A DNA stretch of 64,000 bases from Adineta ricciae (Eukaryota; Rotifera; Eurotatoria; Adinetida; Adinetidae). The DNA lies in assembly GCA_905250025.1 (NCBI GenBank), contig CAJNOJ010000024.1:620001-684000 (forward strand), written 5' to 3'. Under the pieces are notes generated by a model. It was not told the DNA's origin. It searched no databases and was given only the letters and a program-made list of their open reading frames with translations. Below are positions 1 through 14,096 of the stretch, one piece after another (the first letter of the stretch is position 1; each line of letters begins with the position of its first letter). The position numbers were made by a program, and so were the translations under genes.

Positions 1-1260
1 TTTTCCTATGCATACAAATGTTTCATTTGTCGCCTTCTATCAAGTAGATATTGGTATCACGCGAAGAATCTTTTGTGTTTGTTAATCAACTATAAATATG
101 CCGCTCATAATGAATATCACCGTCAACAACATTATTTACACGGCGAAAACTTTCAAAGGCAACATTCTATCAGAAAATCTTCGTCATTAAGAACACCTGT
201 AGATTTAACTGGATTTTCTCATAGATAGATTTCTACCATGTCATACTGCTCGTTCTTCATTTTCCTCCATTCTTGTAAAGCGACTTGTAAGCAGTTTTTT
301 TTTTCATCGCTTTCTTCTCTTTCTCTATCATCCTCTCGCGCTTTTCTTTTATAAACTTAAGAGTGAGCTTTATTCTAGCTAATCTAACAGAAGATTAATT
401 GTCAGTCAATTTCTTCGGCACTATTCACTGTTCGAATCTTGCATTAAAAGCAGCCAAAAGTGAAAGAGAAAGATGTTAACCTATTGTTTGTAAGGCACGC
501 AAAAATTTCATTTCTCGTCTGTGTTCTCATTGACTTTTCTTCTGTCGACGGGTTAAGATCTATCTCTCTATTGTTCTTCTTCGCTTTTTCTTCACATAGA
601 TTGTTTTTCCAACAGCAAGGAATTTCTCCATTCCGCCTTTCAATAAAAACAATTTATGTCACTATAATTTGTCTGAAAGAACATAATGAATTCGACCGTA
701 TTTTGACCCCCTAATACAAAGCAGCAGTTTTCACGTCCTGGTGCCCGTTCAAAAACGTTTCTTAAATTGTTTTCGCACACACACATTAGTCAAACCTAAA
801 CATTAAGTACAAAATATGTCTTTTCTTCCAATCCAAATGAAACATTTCATTTCTCTTTTTCAGATATGACAAACGACACCATTTTATAATAGACTCTTGT
901 CACGAATAACTAACTTTCTTTTACAATGTTGTCAATTATGATTGATCAAAAGTAAATTGTGCATGTTAAAGAGAAAACTTCGAAGTTGACATTTATTGAT
1001 GCTGTTATCGTTAAATACAACAGCACAGTCTTCTTGATTCGAATTCTAATCGACGATTTTTTCATTGAACATTAGTAATCGTATTTGTAGATATTCAAGT
1101 ACTTTTTCTTCCTGTCGTACACAAGTTAAATGGAGCACGAATTCATGTTTTCATAGAAACTAAATCCTTTGTTCTTCTCTGATAACACACTGTTAAAAAG
1201 AGAAAAGGAACACCGCGTTTTCTTCTCTAAAACAATCGTCGTTCACACAATTTAACATCG
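1..1260. other. Upstream non-coding region of the GPCR gene
   Basis: No recognisable coding sequence. The stretch is AT-rich with frequent stops in all frames and pyrimidine runs. A short open frame at 460-714 has no real ATG and resembles nothing known. It probably holds the promoter and 5' UTR of the GPCR that starts at 1261. I see no TATA box or binding site I would defend. Confidence 0.5.
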
Positions 1261-2388
1261 ATGATGAATGCTACGACTTCTACTCCAACACAATCGACTG
1301 CATCGATTGATTACACTGAACTAGGAAATCGAATCGGCACAGTTATCTATTCAATTATCTATAGTTTAGGCTTTACTGGAAATGTGTTTGCTCTTCTGAC
1401 GTTCTCTAGTCATCGCATGCGACAAATATCCAGTAGTATCTTTCTTCTGATTCTTTCGATTAGTGATTCAATAGCGCTTATTGCATCGTTATGGTTCTTC
1501 TTGGCCGACGCCTTCTCCATTCAATTACAAAATTATTCGGCACTTGCTTGTCGTTTTCGAACGTTTTTCGGGTATGTTTTCATGGATCTTTCGTCGTGGT
1601 GCATTGCCGGCTTGGCAATAGACCGATTTTTACGAACGGAAATACCTCTGCGCGCGAAACTTCTGTGTACACCGCGAAATGCTCTAATTGCGGTACTTAT
1701 TTTCTTTTTTCTCCTGTGCGGTATCAATGGACATTATTTTTCGGCTGGCATCGGACAAGAACGAGGCGGTAATCGAACGATGGCTCACTGTTTGGAAAAT
1801 CGCGATGAGTATCCGAATTATTACTTTTTCTACAAAGTCATTTGGCCAAAAATCGATATGATCGTGTTTTGTTTTCTTCCTGGGTGCATTATGATCTTTT
1901 GCAACATTCGAATTGTTTGTATTCTTCGACGACAACGTCACCATTTCGAAAGTCTTCGAAGTGCAAGCGTGCCAACGAAAATCACGAATATTCAACAAAC
2001 ATTACATGGAAGCATCTCGTTGAGAAAAAGTCCATCGCATCGGAAAGCATTCGAACGACAAATGTCATTAATGATGTCTTCATGCGTTCTTGTCTTTCTA
2101 TGTACAACTGTGCCCGTCACTGTTTATTTGATTTTTCTTGAACAAATCAACCGCGATCAGCAGAATCCTGTTCCAGATACTCGTCTCTATGTATTTATAT
2201 TTCGCATGCTTCGTGCGCTCATGTACATTCATTTCGGCTGTAATTTTTATCTCTATTGTCTAACAAGTCGAATCTTTCGCGGTGAATTCATACGAGTGAT
2301 TACATGTCGACGAATCATTCTCAATAAAAGCCATGATCTGGCGACAAGTTTTGCTGCTAATAGGAGTATCGATGCATCAAATTTGTAG
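1261..2388 (+). CDS. Rhodopsin-like seven-transmembrane receptor (orphan GPCR)
   Basis: Single-exon 375-aa protein starting at ATG ATG, with a possible N-glycosylation site at Asn3. Seven hydrophobic segments can be placed at about residues 25-48, 58-82, 98-123, 140-160, 193-220, 262-290 and 310-333. TM1 carries GN, TM2 has LSISDS (the conserved Asp), and TM3 ends in DRF instead of DRY. TM7 has NFYLY in the NPxxY position, followed by a basic amphipathic helix 8. Cysteines before TM3 (ALAC) and in the second extracellular loop (MAHC) can form the usual disulfide. These are class A features, close in style to the large orphan or peptide-receptor expansions of rotifers, but the ligand cannot be named. 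The lack of introns fits a retro-expanded or lineage-specific receptor family. A poly(A) signal AATAAA lies at 2458-2463. Confidence 0.9.
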   Translation: MMNATTSTPTQSTASIDYTELGNRIGTVIYSIIYSLGFTGNVFALLTFSSHRMRQISSSIFLLILSISDSIALIASLWFFLADAFSIQLQNYSALACRFRTFFGYVFMDLSSWCIAGLAIDRFLRTEIPLRAKLLCTPRNALIAVLIFFFLLCGINGHYFSAGIGQERGGNRTMAHCLENRDEYPNYYFFYKVIWPKIDMIVFCFLPGCIMIFCNIRIVCILRRQRHHFESLRSASVPTKITNIQQTLHGSISLRKSPSHRKAFERQMSLMMSSCVLVFLCTTVPVTVYLIFLEQINRDQQNPVPDTRLYVFIFRMLRALMYIHFGCNFYLYCLTSRIFRGEFIRVITCRRIILNKSHDLATSFAANRSIDASNL

Positions 2389-3050
2389 GACGCAAGTCAA
2401 ACGAACTGGTTATATTGTTAGGCATTCGAATCACTCTGTTATATGTTGTTTATTTCAAATAAATGAATATCTTTTTTTTGCCAATTTACACTTTGCAGAA
2501 AATTTGAGATTTCTCCGGCGTATTAACATGCATTTGTCGCACTTCACACTTAGAAAATATATTAACTATTGACATTCGTCAGAGATATTTTCATTAGTTT
2601 AAACCCACGTATTCCCATCAAGTTATATTTAGTTGAATGATGAATAAAATATCTTCGAGAAGTAAAACAAGCTTGTCAAATAAATGAGCCTTACCATAAT
2701 GACAGATCATCGAGTCGAAGAAAGTATCACACAGGTTTAAACAAAAGAATATTTCCTTTTTTCCGCTACTTTAAAGTAAAATACATGAATATTACATTGA
2801 ATGAAATGCTTTCATTCAAGAGCGAAGATACTCAATCAACATGTCGATAGTTCTTCTTTTCTTTTCATTCAAAGGGAATTTAAATTATTCAAATCTCAAT
2901 CAATGATTCATATTCCAGAAGATCTTCCATCAAGTTCTGGAATATGATCGTACGCATGTACGATCAAGATAATGAATTCACGTTCTATGGAACTCGTCTC
3001 AGTAGGCTGATAAATAACACATTTATATTTCCCGCCTATAATCAACTGTA
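2389..3050. other. Intergenic region with GPCR poly(A) signal
   Basis: It contains AATAAA at 2458-2463, about 70 bases after the receptor stop codon. It also contains a short inverted sequence near 2917-2947 (ccagaagatcttcc / gttctggaatatgatcg). No coding sequence was recognised. Confidence 0.5.
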
Positions 3051-3524
3051 ATGTCATCTAAACGAGGTTATTTAGTTCATTTTGCACGGATATTCTTCGC
3101 TAGTTTATTACTTCTTGCGTGTTCATCATTGACGCATGTCTGGAACGCATATCAGCCATTGCACCTCGCCTTTCAGATACAGCAATGTCAATTAGGTTTA
3201 TCGAATCGAAAAGATCTGTCCGCGAATATTTGGCCATGGTTAACAAGTTTTCAACTAAGCAAAATTTTGCCAACATTTTCATTTCTCTCAACGTCGAGCT
3301 CATCGAAATGTCTATCTCATAGTGAACTGACTTATCCACTGAATGTTCATCAGTATATTGAATGGGTTCGTTCGGTGATAGCTGTGTATCTTGTGTATCA
3401 TCTAGTATGTTTGTTCCTTTTTCATGCACAAATGAAGCGATTGGAAGAGAAACAACGGTATTATGGCCGTCGTTATCGACAAGAGGAAAAAGTCCGATGT
3501 TCAAAACGTTTATTGAAAACATAA
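3051..3524 (+). CDS. Small putative membrane protein, unknown function
   Basis: Single-exon 157-aa frame with a genuine ATG. Residues about 8-28 are strongly hydrophobic (FARIFFASLLLLACSS), fitting a signal peptide or anchor. A second hydrophobic helix lies near residues 108-130 (SVIAVYLVYHLVCLFLF). It is followed by a very basic, charged tail (KRLEEKQRYYGRRYRQEEK). This suggests a two-pass or signal-plus-anchor membrane protein with a positively charged tail. I recognise no family. It is convergent with SPCS2, ending 52 bases from that gene's stop. It could also be one exon of a longer gene. Confidence 0.5.
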   Translation: MSSKRGYLVHFARIFFASLLLLACSSLTHVWNAYQPLHLAFQIQQCQLGLSNRKDLSANIWPWLTSFQLSKILPTFSFLSTSSSSKCLSHSELTYPLNVHQYIEWVRSVIAVYLVYHLVCLFLFHAQMKRLEEKQRYYGRRYRQEEKVRCSKRLLKT

Positions 3525-3576
3525 AACAAAGACTAACATTGTTTTAGTCATTTTTTTTCTCTTTTCATCATTTGAT

Positions 3577-4463
3577 TTATTTCGCTTTTCGCGCGTTCAA
3601 TCGTGCTTCGTCATACATTTTTCGTATGTCAGCGGTAAAACGATCATAACACAGAACACCATTCTCATCGAAATAATTTCCAATCGATTTTTTTAGTGAT
3701 TTTGTCGTCTTATCTGTCCCATCATTGTAGTCCAAAGTTAACTGATATTTATCATCATATCTAAATGAAATTGGATTTTGTCGAGAGATGTAAACAACGA
3801 GTTTCTGACGTACTTTTTCAATTTCGATGAAACCGTACAGCGAGAGACAGGATCAACACCAGCGCGATCGACTAAATTCGTTTCCATTAAGTTCGAAGCA
3901 TCAAAAAGCAATACAGAAACTATTTACCGAGTTTACCAGTGTAGAATTTACCGTGCTCGATGAATTGCATGTAGAATGTCAGAATGCCCATTAAAATAAA
4001 GTAGCTAAAGAATATGATGTTCAGTATATGATCCATGGGTTTTCAACAATGATGAAGATACGCGCTGGTGTTTGCCTACTTACGCTATGACGCAAAGAAT
4101 GAGTATTGCACGTGATTTGGGAAATGGATTTAACCAATCGTAAATCAAAGCATAGCCCGAAAATAGACACGCAATAAACGAGATATAGAGACGGCCATCC
4201 ATTAATTTGTAGTCTTCAGAGAAATTCAATGTCTCTTTGAAATACTAATCATATCAAGATGAATATGGTACTACTTGAACATTTGCATGTTTCTTACTTT
4301 CTTGCAAGCGTCGTCAAGTGCATTTTTAACTGCGTTCGTTTCCCATTTATTAACTTTGATGGGCTTGTCAGCTGTCGTAACCCCTGCTGCCTGGAAGAAG
4401 AGTGAAAGAAGAGAACTGTGGTTAAGAAGTTACGAAGAGACGCGATCTTACAGTATCGCTCAT
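3577..4463 (-). CDS. SPCS2: Signal peptidase complex subunit 2
   Basis: Non-catalytic subunit of the ER signal peptidase complex. Exon 1 encodes only MSDT (4452-4463). A 61-nt intron (4391-4451) follows. Exon 2 then reads KVNKWETNAVKNALDDACKK, the hallmark SPC25 start. The next segment, YKLMDGRLYISFIACLF, opens the first of two transmembrane helices, and a second follows after an NPFP loop. The last intron is 3761-3813. Splicing it gives SSKLKKYDDKYQLTL, and the C-terminus is GNYFDENGVLCYDRF ending RKAK, as in animal SPCS2. Its ATG lies 142 bases downstream of the PCNA stop on the same strand, and a splice acceptor with no donor in the gap sits 10 bases before the ATG. It is therefore a candidate second cistron of a PCNA-SPCS2 operon. 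Confidence 0.9.
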
Positions 4464-4605
4464 TGTAATTAATCTAGAAATATGAAAGAAATAGATGATT
4501 CTTGATGATTTTGATAAGAAAAGAAAAATATCCGATCTGTTTATTATTCTACAGGAAAATAATCTCTATCTGACATAGTTATATTAAATGTATTTGTTCA
4601 TTCGT
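4464..4605 (-). promoter_or_regulatory. PCNA-SPCS2 intercistronic region: poly(A) signal and orphan 3' splice site
   Basis: Read on the minus strand, the 142-base gap holds AATAAA at 4540-4545. A pyrimidine-rich acceptor (tttctttcatatttctag) follows, with its AG at 4474-4475, 10 bases before the SPCS2 ATG. No upstream donor is needed for SPCS2. The arrangement fits cleavage of PCNA mRNA plus trans-splicing of SPCS2, or a very short independent 5' UTR intron. Confidence 0.55.
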
Positions 4606-5658
<1,053 letters not shown>

Positions 5659-6076
5659 AATTAATATTCAAATTATCTGAGATATGTGGCTGTAATATCG
5701 ATAGATTATCGATGAAAATGTCGATTTATTTCTTTGTATCTTTGTATGTGTGCTGTGTCTTATTGTGAATCGGTTTGACGCGACAGACCAATCAAATATA
5801 TGCACCTATTCTCAAGTACTAGAGGCCGTAAGTTTCTATTCCACCAAAACCTGGCTTTGTTTTCTCATATTAAAAAAAAATTACGGTTTTTACAATTCGA
5901 AAAAATGTAATCAGTTCTTTGTTCTTGTCGAAGTTCGAATATTACTAAATCGACGTGTGAGCGCTGATGATGGTAGACATTGTTGGGCAGTCACATTGAA
6001 TCGCACACTGCGCTTTTTCACTGTTCTTGCGAACTGAAAAGATAAAACGCATCTACAGAAACATATTTTCTAAATC
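5659..6076. other. Gap upstream of PCNA
   Basis: A 418-base spacer on the minus strand between the stop of the 6.1-7.2 kb gene and the PCNA ATG. It is AT-rich. The plus-strand frame at 5750-6037 does not look like a protein. It probably carries the upstream gene's 3' end and the PCNA 5' region. Confidence 0.4.
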
Positions 6077-7208
6077 TCAACGACGAACATTATCTACGAG
6101 AAATTGATTCGCTTCAGTGATAACGTTTCGATTTGCCGGATATAGATTTACTCGAATATCAGTTAACGGTGGTACTGGCCGATTTTCTGATTGAATAGCT
6201 CGGTGTGACACGTATTTAGAAAGCAATTGTAGATAATAAAATGAAAGACAAAATTTCTTTCCAATATCGTAGATAAATGGAAATAGCAATGTTGAAGTGC
6301 CCGCTTTCATACCATTTTTTGTCGTTAAATGTACTAATCTATGAAAATCTGCGTGTAGAAAATCAAGAACTAAGAGTAATTTACTTGGTATTGATGAGTA
6401 GCGTATGCAGGGCTAGATGGATGTTTCGTGTGATTATGTAGACTTGTTCTTCATCCATTTCGAGACGTTGGAGTTTACCGGATTGGTGTAGGGAGACTTT
6501 GGAAGGCGAAGGTTTTTCTTGCTTCTTAAAAGTTTTAATTTGAGTATTTTGAGAGTCACTTTCAGATTGATATCCAGGTAATCGTTGGTTGTTATTCTTC
6601 GATTTGTACCTAAGAAATCGGCAAGAAGTCAGAAAAAGAAGTTATCCCTGAGCACAAATTACCTGGCTTGACGTTTAGTGGCAGTATTACACGTCGTATT
6701 TGCTTGTCCGTCGGTATTTCCATCGAACGTTGCTGCCATTTCCAGATCATCAAGATGACACTGAAGCTTGCCAACACTCGATTCAAGTAGTGGAACTGTT
6801 TGGAATATCAAATGAGGATAATGCTGAATGATATGCGCAATGTGGCGAACTTCATGTTTGAATCTATTCTCATCGAGAAAATGAAATCGAAATTTTCTCC
6901 AAAAATCTAATTTACCGGTACATTATCTTTCGTAATTCTTTGTGCAGTTCAACAACATCAGGTTCAACCGAGAGATGATGTCGAGTCGCACACATGTATG
7001 GTGCACGAATTTTTAGCATCTCATCATCTTCATTCAACTGACTACGAAGACGTAGTCCATTGATAGCTGTGAGAAATCGATAGACATAAAGAATGTTGAT
7101 AACCAAACGAATGATTCGAGAAGAAAATTGAACGATATCAGTAAGAAAATTCAGAGATACGCGAGGATTTTGTTTCGGTGCACAACCTTCGAAAGATTGG
7201 TGAATCAT
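6077..7208 (-). CDS. Conserved-looking protein of unknown function
   Basis: Four exons can be joined in frame. The first is 7208 to about 6914 (start MIHQSFEGCAPKQNP). The second, an exon with FKHEVRHIAHIIQHYPHLIF, starts at AG near 6864. The third is lysine-rich and polar (KSKNNNQRLPGYQSESD, then LEMDEEQVYIITRNIHLAL). The last (KNGMKAGTSTLLFPFIYDIG) ends FLVDNVRR at 6077. The protein is about 310 aa, mostly helical, with no signal peptide, convincing membrane segment or catalytic motif. I do not recognise the family. It lies between a DHHC transferase and PCNA, all on the minus strand. Good splice signals and strong codon structure across four exons make it a real gene. Confidence 0.7.
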
Positions 7209-7403
7209 TTTTTTTTAAAGTCTCTTGCAAATTAAAGAAAAGATTGAGAAAAACAAGTCAGCGCTCTTTTAGATTTCTTCGATAAATTTTGATAAAAACT
7301 CTGACAACGGAATGATTCATCTATCACTGTTCATAATGCATCTGACTGTTAATTCACCTCGTCGGACGGATAGAACAATGAATAACGGCCACGATTTTCT
7401 TGA

Positions 7404-8665
7404 CTAATGTTCATCATGTACTTGAGATATGGCTCGAAGAACGTACGCTTCTTGATGTGAACCTCGACATGCTTGCAAACGACGAGGAGAGTCTCTCTAC
7501 GAGCATAAATAAAAAAAAAAGGAGGACGATTAGTTTTGAGTAATATCAAATATACATGATTTTCTTCGGCAACATATACAGGAGACGTATGTCCTTGATT
7601 CGTTGTACCGTTTTGTTGGTTACTTGATCCATGCCGATGTTTCTTTCGCTGAAAAAAAAATGAAGATATTGTCATGAACAAGGATGGAAGGACAAACTTT
7701 TTCATGATTCGTTTCCGATTGTTTCACTGTCGATTCATTCGGTTGAGCTAGGTTTAGTTGATTGAACTGATTGATCGTTTGATCAACTGTTCGTTTCATT
7801 CGATGTTGAACAACGTAATCGTAGGTTGATAATCCATGATAGGCTAATATCATCAAAGTTAGTAAACTAAGAAAAAGATCTTGTACACTTACACAAATAT
7901 ACATGAAATGCCAGAAGATACAAAGCTAATCCACAAATAACAAGCGTGAAGAATGCAAGAATAGCTGTGATTACTTGAAATGCAACTAGTGATGACGGTA
8001 TCATTAAGATTGCATATCGATCTAAAAATCGAGTTTAAGTGTGAGGTTTTCTGGTTCCGAAGATGAAATCTACCTGTGTTATAGAATGGTTTTAACTGGA
8101 GCGATGATGTTGTAGAAAATGATCCAATAAACTGAAGCAGACTATTGAGAAACATAAACAATGTACCCAAAACGGTCAAACATAACATTGAAAAGAATAG
8201 TCGATAGTTTTTTCCACCCACACAGGTATTTAACCATATACAGTGATGATCAAATGAATAAACACATTTATTACACGATGAACAATGCTTGGCTCGTTCA
8301 CTAACATGTACAGAACAAACATGACAGTACAGTTGAGTAATGACATGCGGATGCTGACGACGATCGAAATCGATTCTTGGTCCTTGACTTTTAAGAATAA
8401 CTTGTTCATCAGCTGGATCAATACAAGATATAATAATAAAAACAATTGAAAATGGAAGAACAACAAACGAAGAAAGAACAATATTTAGCCATTGCCATGG
8501 ATGCGTTGGTACATTCACACATAATGTTAAATAGTTCATTAAGATTAGAAATGGAATGACTATCAGAGAGAGTATTTGAAGATAATGAAAGGGTAGTGAA
8601 AAGGCATTTCGACGACGTCGGGCCACGTGGGACGGATTATTCGAACCAGAGCTGATAATCGCCAT
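7404..8665 (-). CDS. DHHC-type palmitoyltransferase (ZDHHC1/11-like)
   Basis: Membrane S-acyltransferase that palmitoylates protein cysteines, usually at ER or Golgi. Two N-terminal transmembrane helices lie at residues about 25-47 and 57-80. The cysteine-rich domain ([20 protein letters not shown], then [20 protein letters not shown]) contains the catalytic DHHC. Two further membrane helices follow, split by a 52-nt intron. The next intron (49 nt, with an internal ttactaac branch-like sequence) brings FHVYL next to [15 protein letters not shown], the family's TTxE region. The tail is hydrophilic ([16 protein letters not shown]). The last intron has an obvious pyrimidine tract, which puts the stop at 7404. 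If it were retained the frame would end at 7349. Start ATG is at 8665 ([10 protein letters not shown]). The closest human type by motif is ZDHHC1/11. Confidence 0.88.
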
Positions 8666-9034
8666 CCATAAATAATCAGACTAACGAAAACAAAGGTTTC
8701 GCTGGTACTTAATGCATGTTCATTCGGAATGAGTGAGCATAGAGCATTTGATCAGAACAAATTACTGTCTATAATTCTTTTTTATTGCCCTTCTCTCTTT
8801 TCCTATGTTACCAAGATTGTCGTCAATGGTGATACAGAGAGTCTCAATTAGATGTCGCATATGTACAATGAGAAGATGAGGTGTGTACGGCGAAATCTAA
8901 CTATCACCATGAGCTCGTTTATATTTTCTGTCGAAATTTCGTACGAAAAAATATTCGAACATTAACTCATCAAATGAGATACATGCAAAATGTACTAAAC
9001 AGACGTGACTAGAAGGAGTGAGTTTATTTAGCGA
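8666..9034. other. Spacer between BCKDK-like kinase and DHHC gene
   Basis: 369 bases between two minus-strand genes. It is AT-rich with no coding sequence recognised and probably holds the 3' UTR of the kinase and the promoter or 5' UTR of the DHHC gene. Confidence 0.4.
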
Positions 9035-10378
9035 TTAAATCTTGATACGTTCAGAATTGGTATGAATGAAACCGAGACGAAGGTAAGTATCAATACCGAT
9101 ACGTGATACTTGTCGAAGAGTTAACGATCCGCCGAAAAACTTCGAATAGAGGCGGCAAACAGGAAGACCGAATCCATAGCCATACATTTGTTTCGATCTA
9201 GAATAGAAAGATGAGTCGAGCTTGAACCACCAACCTTCTATAACAACTTACGATTGAGTCATACGTTCTTGAAAATCGGCTAAGATATCGATATGTTTTT
9301 CCTCTTTCTCTTCGTTGGGAACATCACCTACGGGAAAGAATCAGATAAGAACATGCCGATGTCATTCGTCACCTTTCTTACCACTAAACATATATGTGAA
9401 TAGTTGATCATCACTTGCGTCAATTCCACCTCCTTGATCTTTAACTGCGATGATAAAATTTTCATCAACAGGATTCGATGCGATCTCGATTGTACACAGT
9501 GGTGTATCACGATGTTTTTCAAAGTATTGCTTGACATGTTGAATGTTACCCAATGAACATTTCGTGTGCTCGACAATTGCACGCATCGAATTTTTCAACA
9601 ATTCACGTAGGATATATTCCACAATACTGGGGAAATAGGGAATGGATTCCTGCATAGAATTTTCTACTTGAATATGCGGCACAACTGTATAGGTTTCAAA
9701 ACATAATGAAGAAACATCCTTGATACATTGTTGAACTGCTTTCGCAGGTGAGAAATTCATACAGATAGATCCACGCCATTCGGGCTGTGTTTGTTGTTTA
9801 TGTAATTCCATATAATGTTCAGCAAGTAAACGCATGGCCAAGCGTATATGAAGAACATTATCAAGAAATTCCTTCATGGTTTCATAATTTTTGAAATATT
9901 TCTGTGCTTCACTACAGCCTGTTGATAATAATCCGATCACATCGTTGTTTTGTACAATAAATCGGCCGATTAATTCTTGGAATTTTTCTTCGTCTTTCGA
10001 TGTTTTAATTTGACGAAATTGTGCGAGACTTTCAAAAAGTTTCAGATAGCGTTCATGCAAAGCTAATAATGTTGGATTAACGCCAGGAAGGAATGGAATC
10101 GCTTGAAAATGGGACAAACAATGTGCGAGACGAACTAATAATTGATCATGAAGATCTCGTGCGGTTTGAATCATATCAATCGGTGTTGACTGTTCAGGTG
10201 AACAAGCATCGATCATACGATTCGGGTAACAGTATGGAATAGGTCGTTGAGAGTATTCGATTAGTTCATCGTGAGATGAAAATTTCGCTAATTGCTTAAC
10301 TATACTGGAGAGACAGGCCGTGTTTGGAATTGAATTCGATGATCGAACTGTTGATGATAAGTAACGATAGACAGACAT
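9035..10378 (-). CDS. Mitochondrial alpha-ketoacid dehydrogenase kinase (BCKDK/PDK family)
   Basis: Phosphorylates and inactivates a mitochondrial alpha-ketoacid dehydrogenase E1 subunit. The start is MSVYRYLSSTVRSSNSIP, a basic, serine-rich mitochondrial presequence; the open frame extends further upstream only through a non-ATG codon. The helical four-helix domain includes LLVRLAHCLSHFQAIPFLPG and NPTLLALHERYL, which is closest to branched-chain kinase. The GHKL ATP fold follows: N-box ELLKNSMRAIVEH, G1 box VKDQGGGI, and G2 box GYGFGLP in the last exon. The end is YLRLGFIHTNSERIKI. Some positions (LFTYMFS) look more like PDK, so the substrate (BCKDH or PDH) is not settled. It is downstream of MCM4 on the same strand (304-base gap). 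Confidence 0.88.
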
Positions 10379-10682
10379 TGTAAGTACATAAAGAAAGGAT
10401 AGGAAGTGACAATCGATTACATTGATTTGGGAAGACGCGCTTGGAGAAACAGAATAGTCAATATTCCTATTTGTTAGACGAACAAGCATTAGATCGACCG
10501 AATCCAAAAGTTTTACAAGTAGATGGCGTTAGTACATTACAGAATATTTTTGATATAGAATTAAGTATATATTTATTTATTCAATCTAATCGTAAGAGTA
10601 CAACAAAAAGAAAAAATAGATTTGTCCGCTGTGGAAAGTAATTGCAATCCGTATATAGATAAGGATAATAAGTGAAATTGAT
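10379..10682. other. Spacer between MCM4 and the BCKDK-like kinase
   Basis: 304 bases downstream of the MCM4 stop on the minus strand. It contains no convincing AATAAA plus acceptor pair like the tighter gaps, and no coding sequence beyond the non-ATG extension of the kinase frame. Confidence 0.35.
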
Positions 10683-14023
<3,341 letters not shown>

Positions 14024-14096
14024 CTAGAAAAGTGAACATATCTTTTTTACAAATTATCTGGTGATTTTATGCATAGAAGGAAAGAAATTATTTTAT
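14024..14096 (-). promoter_or_regulatory. Intercistronic gap with poly(A) signal and acceptor abutting the MCM4 ATG
   Basis: Only 73 bases separate the upstream stop codon from MCM4. On the minus strand AATAAA (14092-14097) overlaps the last stop codon's first base. The gap ends gttcacttttctag with the AG (14024-14025) immediately followed by the MCM4 ATG. There is no room for an ordinary promoter. This looks like an SL trans-splice site placing the leader directly on the start codon. Confidence 0.6.

Noticed and set aside
431-470. gttcgaatc resembling a tRNA T-loop
   Set aside because: No matching acceptor, D or anticodon arms could be folded around it.
460-714. 84-aa plus-strand frame
   Set aside because: No true ATG in context and Phe/Ser-rich low complexity; no neighbouring exon structure.
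7870-7910. Apparent ultra-short (26-28 nt) intron in the DHHC gene
   Set aside because: A 49-nt intron with a gtaagt donor, ttactaac branch-like sequence and later ttag acceptor gives [17 protein letters not shown], which aligns properly with the family.
10379-10507. N-terminal extension of the BCKDK-like kinase
   Set aside because: The extension begins at a TTG codon and is not presequence-like; the ATG at 10378 starts a good mitochondrial presequence.
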